DNA of 64,000 nt from contig NC_088911.1 of assembly GCF_963576675.1 (NCBI RefSeq), positions 134,729,929 to 134,793,928 of the forward strand, in the 5' to 3' direction. Under the pieces are notes generated by a model. The model was not told where the DNA came from, did no database searches, and saw only the letters and a list, made by a program, of their open reading frames with translations. The DNA comes from Euphorbia lathyris (lineage: Eukaryota > Streptophyta > Magnoliopsida > Malpighiales > Euphorbiaceae). Shown here piece by piece: positions 1-10,700 of the stretch (within the stretch, counting starts at the first letter, position 1; each line of letters starts with the position of its first letter). Both the position numbers and the translations under genes were made by a program.

Positions 1-1
1 C

Positions 2-1603
2 TTGGTGGGGAAATAATTCATCCTCTACACTGACCACCAAGCTCTCAAGTACCTGGGAAGTTAGAAGCAACTTTGAAGCTCCATGCATGCCCGGTGGTCC
101 GCCTTCATAGATAAGTTCCCCTATAAGCTTATCCATAAGGCTGGAAAACATAACAAGGTGGCAGACGCCTTGAGTCGAAGGGTGTCACTAATAAAAACAG
201 TCAACCTGAAGACCGATTGTTTTGAACACATCAGAGGAGAATACTTGGCGGATCCTGACTTTGGTAGTATCTGGGAGAAGTGTCAACACCAGCATGGGGA
301 TGGGGCGTATCACCTGATGGATGAGTATCTCATGAGGGGCAACCAACTTTTCTTACCCTGCACTTCCATCCGCGAGAAGGTTATTCGTGGTCTATATGGC
401 GGATCCCTTGGAGGACATTTTGGGCGAGACAAGACATATGAAGCAGTGAGTTCCCGTTATTTCTGGCCTAAGATGAGGAGAGATGTTGCCTACTTAGTAG
501 AACGATGCTATATTTGCCAGATCGCCAAGGGACGCACTACAAATACTGGATTGTAGTTGCCTTTGCCTGTGCCAGAGACCATATGGGAGGATCTGTCCAT
601 GGACTTCATCCTAGGGTTACCCAGAACTCAGAGGGGCATGGATTCCATCTTTGTCGTGGTTGATCGGTTTTCAAAGATGGCTCACTTCATACCATGTCGT
701 AAGACTAATGATGCCTCGGCGACTGCTAAGCTACTTTTCAGAGAGATTGTCCGGCTACATGGCGTACCCAAGAGCATCGTCTCGGATCGTGATACGAAGT
801 TCCTCAGTCACTTCTGGCGGACGTTGTGGGCTCTGTTTGATACGTCTCTGAAGTTTAGTACCACCGCCCACCCTCAAACAGACGGTCAGACCGGGGTGGT
901 CAATAGAACTTTGGGTAACCTACTGCGCAGCAAATGTAAGGATAAGCCCAAGATGTGGGATGTGGTTTTAGCCCAAGCTGAGTTCACCTACAACGGCTCT
1001 GTACATTTGGGAATCGGGAGATCCCCATTTGAGGTAGTATACATAAAGACCCCAAATCACGTCCTTGATATAGCCCATCTTCCTAAAGGAAACGTGACCG
1101 CCAACCAGCTGGCTAAGGATTATGTACAGATGCACCAAGAGGTGAGAGAGACACTTGAGGAGAGAAATCAGAAATTAAAGGCTAAGGCGGATGAGCACCG
1201 TAGGGACCTACAGTTTGAAGTTGGGGATGAGGTTATGGTATATTTGGGCAAAGAGAGACTCGCCAACGCCACAAGCAACAAGCTTCGGTCTAGGAAATAC
1301 GGGCCATATAAGGTCACCAAGAAGATCAATGCCAATGCCTATCATATAGCATTGCCGAATTGGCTCGGTAAAATATCACCAGCGTTCAACATCCGTGACC
1401 TTAGCCCGTGGAAGTCAGATGGTCCTTTGGAGCTCAACAAAGACGAATCAGTGCCGAGATCTTTCAAAGAAGGAGAGAATGATGTGGACATCCTAACTGG
1501 CAGCACTGATCACGCGTGCTCTAGCGGATCCTCAGACATCAAACCCACGGAGGATATACCGAGGAGGGCGGATCCCCAGGACATACGAGCGGGGCGGATC
1601 TAG
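2..1603 (+). pseudogene. Ty3/gypsy pol 3' part (RNase H end plus integrase), broken
   Basis: This is the 3' end of a Ty3/gypsy polyprotein whose 5' part lies outside the window. One frame (from base 2) reads an RNase H tail (ILYTDHQALKYL, then FIDKFPYKL and NKVADALSRR), then the integrase zinc-finger region (GHFGRDKT...CYICQIAKG), the core ([17 protein letters not shown]) and a C-terminal part ending in [18 protein letters not shown]. In-frame stops at about 14-16, 62-64, 74-76 and 554-556 interrupt it. The last integrase acidic residue is also lost: the family pattern GQTEVVNRT reads GQTGVVNRT, with codon GGG at 893-895. In the family, integrase inserts element cDNA into the chromosome; this copy cannot. 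No chromodomain was recognised. Related remnants lie at 54.9-57.1 kb and 63.6-64.0 kb. Confidence 0.93.
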
Positions 1604-1988
1604 GAGTACACAAAGAGGCGTATCAACATCTACCCAGGGCGGATCTCTAGGTTTACTTCCTTTCGAAGTTATTCACCAACAACCCTGACAATCCGTACAT
1701 GTACCATTGTACTGATTGTCGGGGCGTATCACCTATTTTACCCTTTTATGAATAACCTTATTAAAACCCTAGTAGGGGTAGTCCTTGTCTTTTATTATCA
1801 TAGAGGGATGTATTTAAACCCTCATTTTGTAAGGATGAGTTAACTTTTTATCAATCAAAATCATTCTCTTTGAGAACCTAAGGTTTATAGCTTGTTTATT
1901 GGGATTCACTCCTTCTAGTTTAGCTAGAGAAGAACCTCTTTGTTGGTTTACGATTAAAACCTTCATTTATCGCTTTCAATCTGTATCA
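1604..1988 (+). repeat. Ty3/gypsy 3' untranslated region and 3' LTR
   Basis: Noncoding sequence follows the pol frame and ends in ...CTGTATCA at 1988, a canonical LTR terminus (CA). Homology to PR-10 exon 2 on the opposite strand begins at 1989, so the insertion boundary is fixed to the base. Wording such as ACCCTAGTAGGGG, followed by TATTTAAACCCTC and then GGGATTCACTCCTT, is echoed in the gypsy remnant at about 56.9-57.1 kb. The LTR start was not located, and the matching 5' LTR and target duplication lie outside the window. Confidence 0.7.
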
Positions 1989-2935
1989 ATTGCCTTCTCT
2001 GCTTTAGCCTTGATTAGCTCTTCATCTACCTCACAGTTATCCTTTGGATAATATTTGCTGCAGGTCTTGATAATGGATCCTCCATTAGGAGAAGCCTCCA
2101 TTTTGATATCCATTGTTATTTTTGCAAGCTTTTCTGTCTTTGGATCTGCTTCAATAACGCTGTAGCTATGGCTGAAGTTTTCTTTGTCTGTTGCTTCGAT
2201 TTTTGTCTTAATATACTTGAATTCGGTACCTGCATATCCATAAGATGTCGGTGGCGGAGATGCGTATGTTGAGATGGATGTGTGGTCACACGAGAAAGGA
2301 CCGGGTGCGTAATGAAATAATTAGGACAAAAGTAGGGGTCACATCTATTGAGAATAAAATGAGAGAAAACCGACTAAGGTGGTTTGGCCATGTGAGACGT
2401 AGAGCGCTTGATGCGCCGGTTAGGAGAACCGAAGAGTGGCAAAGGGATGTAGTGGTGAGGGGTAGGGGAAGACCTAAGCAAACTTGGAGGAGGGTGATCG
2501 AGAGTGATATGAGTTTATTGGGAATTGAGGAAAATATGGTAGTGGATAGGACGGAGTGGAGGGAGCGAATCTGTGTCGCTGACACGACTTGATTTTCACG
2601 GTTTTATATGATGGTTCATGTTAGCCGACCCCGAATTATTTCGGGAATAAGGCTTTGTTGTTGTTGTTGTTATACTTAGTTTTGATATTCCATATTAATT
2701 AATGACCTTTCAATGCAATCAATTTAATAATAATGTAGCAATTAAGTAATTTACCTTCCGCACCAAAGGTAGTCTTCTTGATGGTGCCTGGACCTCCATT
2801 TCCTTCGAGGACTTCAACACTGAAATGGGGAACAATCTTTGGAAGATAAATATGGTTTTCAAGGACGAAAATCTTAAACATGATACTTGGGGGGACTGAA
2901 GTGGTAATTTCCCTCTCAATAGTCAAAACACCCAT
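1989..2935 (-). pseudogene. PR-10 (Bet v 1 family) gene copy disrupted by two retroelements
   Basis: A fourth PR-10 copy on the - strand. Exon 1 (2935 to 2755, 181 bp, phase 1) is intact and encodes MGVLTIEREITTSVPPSIMF..., including the glycine-rich loop GNGGPGTIKK. Exon 2 (2229 to 1989) stays open through [18 protein letters not shown]... to KAKAEKA. It is then cut by a gypsy LTR, which would add IDTD and a stop. About 20 C-terminal residues, most of the long alpha-3 helix that closes the ligand pocket, are missing. The intron holds the 3' end of an RTE LINE a few bases from the acceptor AG. A TATA box (CTATAAATAC on the - strand, 3041-3050) remains. The missing 3' end probably lies before the window start. 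The coding frame is otherwise clean, so the disruption looks recent. Confidence 0.9.
2238..2671 (+). mobile_element. 5'-truncated RTE-type LINE, 3' end only
   Basis: The open frame 2245-2592 (starting [19 protein letters not shown]) equals the C-terminus of the full-length RTE ORF at 36.9-40.0 kb, with only two residue differences over about 115. It is followed by the same 3' UTR and a (TTG)n tail at about 2655-2671. The copy sits in intron 1 of the broken PR-10 gene. Five-prime truncation is the usual product of target-primed reverse transcription. A clear target-site duplication could not be made out. Confidence 0.9.
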
Positions 2936-3182
2936 TTTTTTATGATAAATGTTAAGGAAATAAATAAAGATTGAAGGTTTTTGATGAAGAAGAGATTTAT
3001 GAAGTTTTTGGGTGTTGCAATATGGAGAATGAATGGAGGTATTTATAGGATTGGATCAGCTTCAAAAATTTCTTAATTATGAAACCAACAGTAATGATAA
3101 TATAATAATAAGTGTCCGAGCATACAAGCTTGAATAGTATATATAAATAAAGTTGTTTACTATTATTTTTTTTTTCGTACAT

Positions 3183-3645
3183 TGTACAATTGATAAAAAT
3201 TTTTGTTAAATAAGCAATCTATCTATTATTTTCCTCTAATTTGTTCAACTCGCAAGCCGACTCAATTCATTCTACAATTTTACTAATTAGCCAAAAATTA
3301 AAACGTGAAAGAAGTTAGTATGGTAGAGTTGTAAACGAGGCATATATTCTCCGTACCCTATGGAGATGCGGTTCTAAAGGAGATGAGAAATAAATCTCCG
3401 AAAACAAAAGTAGATTGATTTTTTATTTCTATCATCGGAAGTTGAGATATGGACAGTGGGATTGGAAAATACTCTCGGGATATCAATACGTGTCCTTGTA
3501 GGGATTCAAGAAATTATTAAAATTGTATATAAGTTTAAATATTATTAATAATTTTTAAACTTATTATATTTAATTAAAATCATAGTATTATTTATATTGA
3601 ATTAAAATGTTATAATTTTTTATGATTTTGTATTAGTTAAATTTA
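3183..3645. other. AT-rich noncoding stretch
   Basis: No gene, RNA gene or clear repeat structure was seen. It lies upstream of the broken PR-10 promoter and ends at a TA-flanked MITE. Confidence 0.5.
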
Positions 3646-3647
3646 TA

Positions 3648-4200
3648 CAGTAAAACCTCTATATAATACTCTATACAGGAATAACCTCTATTTTGTTATA
3701 AAAAAACTCGGTCCCAACTTGGGCCAATTATAAATAGGAATAACCTCTCAAACGTTATTTGTTATACACTTTTCAAGTCCCACCTTTAAAAATTATGCCT
3801 CTATATAGTAATAATTAAATATTTTTATGTAGATATATATTAAGAATTCAAACTAAATTATAAAATATTAAAAAAACTATTGAAATTATCTATGAGTTGG
3901 AAACACAAACTACAACTTGAAATTATAAATATTTAGTATTCTCATTGATGTTTACATTTTTCCTATAAAACTCTTCCAATTATCTATAGTAGCAAATATA
4001 AAAACTAAATCAATGTGTCAAACAACTTTAAATAAATATTTTCTGAATAATAATAATTAGAGAGTTCTTGTTATTGTTAAAAATTTAAAAAATTTATGTG
4101 TTGAGAAATTTTATTATAACAAACTCTATTTAGTAATATCCTCTCAATTGTTATACAAATAGTCCGGTCCCAAGTGTATTACTATACAGAGGTTTTACTG
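3648..4200. mobile_element. Emigrant/pogo-type MITE (Tc1/mariner)
   Basis: The terminal inverted repeat CAGTAAAACCTCTATA at 3648 is mirrored by TATACAGAGGTTTTACTG ending at 4200, and the element is flanked on both sides by TA (3646-3647 and 4201-4202). The 553-bp interior has no coding capacity. The termini match the CAGTAAAACCTCTAT ends of the Emigrant family of plant pogo-like MITEs, as remembered from the literature. Confidence 0.85.
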
Positions 4201-4230
4201 TATATTTAATTTTTAATTAATATTTAAAAA

Positions 4231-4816
4231 GGGTTAAGGTGCAAAAATACCCCTAACGTTTTGGGCCAGGAGCAATTTTACCCTTAACGTCTAAAATGGT
4301 GTAATTTTACCCCTAACGTTGGAAGCCAAGAGCAATTTTACTCCTAATGTTGATAAATTGGGTCAATTTCAGACACTATTATAAAACACAGATTTTTTTG
4401 TTCATTATTCTGCGCCAATTGCATAATAATTCGTTATAAAAAAGTATTTCATGTTTTTTATAATTTAATAATAGAATTTGAGATTAATATTTATAAATTC
4501 GGTGGATTTTTTGAATTTTTTTCTAATCCGTACAAAAAGACAGTATATTTTTTTATTTTTTTATTTTTTTTCACATTCCAACGAATGTTTGTGATTTGTT
4601 ATTAATAAAATGACACACATATTAAGTGTAGATAACGAGATTCATGACCGAGAAGACAATTTAATGAATTATTTCTCAAATTGATCCAATTTATTAACGT
4701 TAGGGGTAAAATTGCTCTTGGCTTCCAACGTTAGGGGTAAAATTGCACCATTTTAGACGTTAGGGGTAAAATTGCTCCTGGCCCAAAACGTTAGGGGTAT
4801 TTTTGCACCTTAACCC
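4231..4816. mobile_element. Palindromic Mutator-like MITE with perfect 9-bp target duplication
   Basis: GGGTTAAGGTGCAAAAATAC at 4231 is mirrored at 4816, with long arms built of the repeated phrase GTTAGGGGTAAAATTGC. The 9-bp direct repeat ATTTAAAAA flanks it exactly (4222-4230 and 4817-4825), the size expected for Mutator-like elements. It is noncoding. A second family member lies at about 62.67-62.99 kb. Confidence 0.88.
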
Positions 4817-4825
4817 ATTTAAAAA

Positions 4826-5345
4826 TAAAAATAAAACCGATGTGCATGGTAAGAAACTCATAAAGATTTCTATACTCAATTCATACGCAATAACGGAAAT
4901 AAATAAATAAGAAATTCAAAGGTACAATTATTCAACAAAATATCGTTTTATATGAAAATACAAACTTGTACAAATATATGATAAGTTATATATAAAAAAA
5001 AAAAATAGTCAATTTTTATACACTGCATATATTTTAATATTGCTGGGATTTTAAAAATATATATTTTATGTTAACATGACGCTGCCAGGAGTGAATGAGA
5101 GCTGAGACTTATATATGATAATTTGAATACAAGTCTAGTCTAGTTAGGAGGAATAATAAAGTTCAAAGCTTAATTAAGGAATAATAAAATTCAAAGTTTT
5201 TTCTTTCGTTTCCTTCAAAACATGAAGAATGGGATAGTGGATGTATTTTATAAGTCAGAAATTGTGGATATGTATTTTATCCGCTAGTGTCTTTTAATTA
5301 TCTTCTTTCTTCCTGTTGTTTCAAACTCTATTTCTCAAGTCACAT
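4826..5345. other. AT-rich noncoding stretch
   Basis: No gene or well-defined element was recognised. It holds poly-A/T runs and a short imperfect direct repeat of TTCAAAG-containing sequence near 5160-5200. Confidence 0.4.
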
Positions 5346-5350
5346 CGACC

Positions 5351-5581
5351 ATGCCTCAATATCTATATCTCGGTTTTTCCCTAGAGTGTTGGGGTAATGG
5401 GTTGGGGTTCAGTGTGGAAAGTCTTCTTATTTATATGTCTTCCGTTTTTGGTCTTAGCCGGGCGGCATGGCGGCTCCCTGCGCTAACGAGATTCAAAAGG
5501 GGCCTATCGCAGTTCGGTGTCCCGCTCAGTTCCTTGGGCTTCCGGGCACTCCTCGTTCCCGGGCTTGGAACATTTATTTGA
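5351..5581 (+). other. GC-richer island with a 76-codon open frame, origin unknown
   Basis: A sharply GC-richer block (about 5390-5575) sits in AT-rich DNA. It carries one open frame from ATG 5351 encoding 76 residues, including VFGLSRAAWRLPALTRF. No domain was recognised. The composition contrast suggests inserted DNA, for example an organellar fragment or part of an unrecognised transposon, rather than a resident gene. No promoter or splice evidence was seen. Confidence 0.25.
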
Positions 5582-6130
5582 TTTAATCAAAACCATTTTT
5601 CATAAAAAACCCTGTCATCTACCATTATATTCCATATAAATTTTCTTTTTCTTTTTTATGATGACATTTCTATTTTTTTTAAATAATAATAAAACAGTAT
5701 TAAAAAAAACAAGGTCGTCTGGACGGTGTAGTCCTAGCCTAGACGTTTGAAATCGAGAATCCATCTCGATTTTCTCTGATTAGTCCATCTAAACATTTTT
5801 TTGGTCTTTATGCGGTTTTTAGCTACCTCGACTCCGCCCTAGGCCACATTCTGGCCGCCTAAACGAAAATGAACAAAAGCATTTTGTATTATTATTATTT
5901 TTTAACGTTGTCACATGATTATCCTTAAATTGTGTACATCACTTTCAGATGGTTTAATTGTGTTCACTAGTTTTCATGATATGGTTTAATACTTTAAGGA
6001 AATTGTTTCATAGCTTTTGATGAATTATATTACTTGGAAAAATTATATTTTATTTGTTTAAATTCTTTCAAATATACTCTTGGTGAAAGGTGATGTTTGC
6101 ATAATTTTAAAAATATATGTTACAAATATA
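5582..6130. other. Noncoding, AT-rich with short GC patches
   Basis: No gene was seen. A patch at 5712-5870 (TAGTCCTAGCCTAGACG and nearby) looks like repeat debris. Confidence 0.35.
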
Positions 6131-6358
6131 GGGCAAATTACATACGTGGTGTACAACCTTTATCTGTTATCATACTTTGGTGTACAACCTTTAATTTTGC
6201 ACACTAAAGTGTACAACCTCCTGGTGACCTCCCACTAAAGTGTACAACCGGTATTTGTGACCGGTCAATACAAGTCAACGTTGCCACGTCAGCATTTTGA
6301 CCATTTTAAAAGTAAAAAATTCAAATCCCTAATATGGAATTACTAAAATACCCGCATC
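6131..6358. mobile_element. Half of a palindromic MITE
   Basis: GGGCAAATTACATACGTGG begins at 6131, followed by the reiterated phrase GGTGTACAACCT, its variant AAGTGTACAACC, then GTCAACGTTGCCACGTCAG. This is the style of one arm of a palindromic GGGTAAATTAC-type MITE. The opposite arm was not found, so the call is partial. Confidence 0.5.
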
Positions 6359-6404
6359 CCTTCCAAATTGAAAAAAAAGTATAACCCACTCCCTCTCTCC
6401 CTTC

Positions 6405-6560
6405 CATTTCTCTCTCTCTAAAAGCTTTCAATCTTTCTATTTTTCCCTTTCTCTCTCTAACTGTTTTCTCTCTCTAAAAGCTTTCAATCTCCCTCCCTTT
6501 CTATTTCTCTCTCTAACTATTCTCTCTCTAAAAGCTTTCAATCTCTCTCCCTTTCCATTT
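6405..6560. repeat. Pyrimidine-rich short tandem repeat
   Basis: The phrase CTCTCTCTAAAAGCTTTCAA occurs three times with periods of about 55-65 bp, separated by CT-rich tracts. It is simple satellite-like DNA with no coding capacity. Confidence 0.75.
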
Positions 6561-7739
6561 ATCGATATTAAATCATTTTATATTATTATTTTTGAAATAA
6601 TATAATACATATTTTAATTGAATTTATATAGCAATTTGTTAATTAACCAATAAAAAATACAAAAATGAAAAAATACAACTCTGATTAATCCCGACTAAAC
6701 CCTGATGGCCATGTCCGTCTGACTAGTGTCTAGTGTTTTTTACAACGTTGTGCATTACCTTTATGAGTACATATGCCCTTAATTGACATTATATGTCCAT
6801 GATCAGTAAAACACTATTATTTTCTAAGGCACATACTAGTATTTAGTTGACTGTTGTTCCCACGACAATAACAGATTAGGATATTTAGAATAGTGTTTTC
6901 ATAGCCTCAAGGTTTTAATGTCCAAATCACGCATCCGAAAAATATGAGCAACCACATATGTTTGGATACTCTATTAAGTTGATTTGCATAAGTAAATAAA
7001 TATAATACACTTTTTTTTTCTTTTATTAATTGATAAAAAATCGAAACAATGTCTCAAGACTCAGGTGTGTACCAAGATATAGATTAAAGTGTGGGCAAAT
7101 ATTATATACTACGTATGTAATTTATCCCAAGTTTATATGGTCTGGAAAACATTTTTTTTCTGGTAAAAATTTGTTTTAATGCTTAATTTTTTTTTCCATG
7201 TGCAGTTTATGTAAATAATAGAAGTCCTTCAAAGAAGCTAGTGTGAAAGACCCCTAATGAAGCATGGTGTGGAAAGAAACTATCACACCCGACCCTAGTC
7301 GATCTCAATCGACATCGGACGTGAAATATAAAGATCATAATCAATACTTAGGAGTCTCCAATTTATCCAAAAATCATAATATTAGTCATTCGAGGACCTC
7401 AACATATTTACCAATATTACAATTAAATACTAAAGTTCTAACCATAATTCTAACAATAAGCAACAACTTCCGATCCTTACCTAATCGGTCGGTAACCTTT
7501 TCTCTATCATGTACTTTCTCACCTAAAAACATTAAAACATTTAAAAAGGTGAGACAAAAATCTCAGTAAGAAACTACCAGCTTTAAAAAAACCAACTTTA
7601 CGTAACATAGCTACATATATACATTTATAAAGGGATTTAATCAAAACCTTATAAAATATACTCAAAACTTAAGGTCATAATATAGTCAAAGTACTAAACC
7701 AAAAACCAAAAATATATAATCTTGTATTCATTCTTGAGT
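6561..7739. other. Noncoding stretch next to the pararetrovirus, possible LTR remnant
   Basis: No gene was recognised. The part at 7290-7600 (ATCACACCCGACCCTAGTCG, AATCTCAGTAAG) resembles plant LTR sequence, and it abuts the truncated 3' end of the pararetrovirus frame. No paired repeat was found, so LTR identity is only a suggestion. The open frame at 7264-7569 shows no recognisable domain. Confidence 0.3.
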
Positions 7740-10700
7740 TCAAAACCTTATATCAAAATCAATCATAACCGAAAACATAATCCAAATGAACTTAAAACAT
7801 TGAACAATACTCAAAATTTCTTTTTTAATTGTTGAGTAATTTCTTTGGCATTCATTCCAATGTCCAGAGGTGTATTGAACTATGTGTTCTTTACCCTCGG
7901 AAACTTGTTTAAGAATTCCACCATAACCTAGGTCTGAGGCATCTGTTTCTACAACCTTAGGTAGGGAAGGATCAGCTAGATGAAGACAAGGAATCTCTAA
8001 GGCCTGTTGTTTGATTTTTCTAACAAGAGCAGTATGCTCTTCAGTCCATGGGACAGGATTCTTCTTGAGTCTATCATGTAATGGCTTAGCCATTCTGTTG
8101 ATATTGGGACAAAAATCAAGAACATAATTAAGGCTTCCTAAAAACCTCTGTAATTGATTTTTATCAAGAATCCTATCGGGAAATTTTTGTGCAAATTGAA
8201 GGGATCTTTCAATTGGTGTGATAGTTCCTTTGGATATGTAGTGTCCTAAGAACCTGATGCGAGTTTGGAACAAGGAAATTTTCGATTTCGACACAACCAA
8301 ACCATTTTTCTTAACAACATAGAAAAAGGTTTTAAGGTGTTTGAAATGTTCTTGAATAGAATTTGAAAAGATAAGAACATCATCGATGTACACAATACAG
8401 AATTTTGAATAATCATTGAAAATGTCATTCATAATTCTTTGGAATTCAGAAGGGGCATTTTTCAAACCAAAAGGCATTACATTCCACTCATACTGACCAA
8501 AAGGAACAGTAAAAGCAGTTTTGTACCTATGAGATTTTGAAATTTGAATTTGCCAAAATCCTGATTTCATGTCAAATTTCGAAAAAACATAAGCAGAATG
8601 AAGTTTTTGCAAAAGATCTTTTTTATTTGGAATAGGGTACCTAATCCATCTCAACGCCTTATTCAAAGGTTTGTAATTTATTACTAACCTAGGCGTTCCT
8701 CTCTCTATTTCAGAATTTTTATTGACATAAAATGCAGCACAACTCCAAGGGGACCTTGATTTTGAAATTAGACCATTTTGTTCTAATTCCTGAATTTCTT
8801 TTCTACAGTATTGCTCAAGTTCTTGGTTCATTTGAATTGGCCTAGCATTGGTTGGAATTTGTTTCTCATCAAAATCAATTTCATAAGGCAAGTCAACAAT
8901 ATGTTGTTTTCTGTCCCAAAAGGCAGTTGGAAGATCAGAACAAATTTCTTTTTCAATCAAGTTTTGAAATTCAGAAATTTTCTGTTGGATTGAAGGATTA
9001 TTTATCTGTTCTTCAAACCGTTTGAAAACAACATCTTTTTGGAGAGATTGAAGATGGTAAGTTTTCCCTTTGATTAAAACATTTAAGGAATTTTCATGAA
9101 TCGAACAAGCTTTGATTAAATCGAGATTCCTTGTTTGAGGTTTTTCGATAAATTCAAAATTTAATTTTCCATTTTTCGTTCTTGAGGAAATTGAATCTGC
9201 TTTCACCTTATAAGGAGTAATCAGATTCATGAAAGGAGTTCCCAAAATGACACTGTGTTGAATAGCACTGACAGAAACGAACCAAGTTTTTAGGAGAATA
9301 TCATTATTTAAAATCGAGGCTTCCGTTTTTGAATCAACAACCAATTTGGAATTATTTGCAGCAGAAAGCCTTTCATTTGTTTTCTCTAAAAACTCTTTTG
9401 GAACAATTCCTGATTTTATACAATTTAAATCAGCACCAGTGTCAAAAAGTGCCATGGTATCGATTTGGAAATCTTTTGAAAAAACAAGAGTTATTTTGAT
9501 AACATATTTTCGGGTAGTGATTTCCCGTAAAACAAAGAAAAAATCAGTTGGAATCTTTTCAACATTTTGAACATTTTGAATTTCATGGGAAGAGGTTTGA
9601 CCAATCTCAGTTTCTTCAGGAAAATCAGAAGAATCAGAGGTATCTTGAAGAAGTTTCGAAATTAATTCAGAATCATTTCTTTGCTTTTCTTTAAGTTCTC
9701 TAAGCTCAGATTTTATTTCCTTGATTTCCTTTTGTAGTTCTTGAATGCTTGTTTTTTCATTTAAGATGGGTTTTTTCCTTTTATTTAGAATTTTGGTGAG
9801 ATCGTAGGCTCCTTTACTGGTATTGGGTAAAATGAAAGTTTTCTCTACCTTTTTATCTTCTTTTCTCTCTTCTTGGTTGTCTAAGGATCTTAAAAGTTTA
9901 TTTAAAAATTCTCTTTTGAGTTCTGGGTCTCCTATGTTGTTAATGATATCTAAAGTCGTACTTTGTTCCCTAGTTAAAATATTAATTTCAAAAGAGCTCG
10001 TAGAGCTAGTTGCAACGATTTCATCTAATTGAAGGTCTTGGTTGTTTTCAGAGGATATTGAAGAAAGGTTTTCAGAATCAGAACTAGAGGTATCAGAAGA
10101 GGAATCAAGAAGTAGATTGGAGATTTTGTTGGTTATTTCATCATCTAGTTGTAGTTCATGTAGTTTTTTATTGAATTTACAGAATTTCGATGTACGTCCC
10201 TTTCTATGGCATCTATAACATGTAATATCTCTAAATTTATTTTCTTTGTTCTTAATTTCAGTTTTCTTTTGTTTGTATTTTCTCGGTTTTCTATAGTGAG
10301 ATTTTCTATAATAATCATCTTGGGACTTTTGATATTTTTTCATGAATTTCTTGGGTTTCCTATAAGCATTTCTCCTAGAATTTTTGCTACAATTTCTTGG
10401 GCAAGTTGATGTTGAGGGTTTATTTATGTTGATGTCAAACTGATTACAAAAAGTTCCTAATTCGGACCTAGTTTTCTTAAGTTCCCATTTTAGATGTTTT
10501 TGTAATTTCATTTCTTGGCAAATTTTTAATCCTTCCTGTTGGGTTAGACTAATCAGCTCACCGTAAGTGAATTTGTTATAAGGAATTTGGTGTCCATGTG
10601 TTTCTCTAATTTTGTTTCTAACTTTCTCACCTAATTGGGTTGGTAAGCCAGCCAAAAACTTTTCTTTCCAAAAGGGTTGATTTGAGTCTTCTCTAAGCAT

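Noticed and set aside
7264..7569. 101-codon + strand open frame as a gene
   Set aside because: No domain, low-complexity composition, and LTR-like surroundings; no splice or promoter support.
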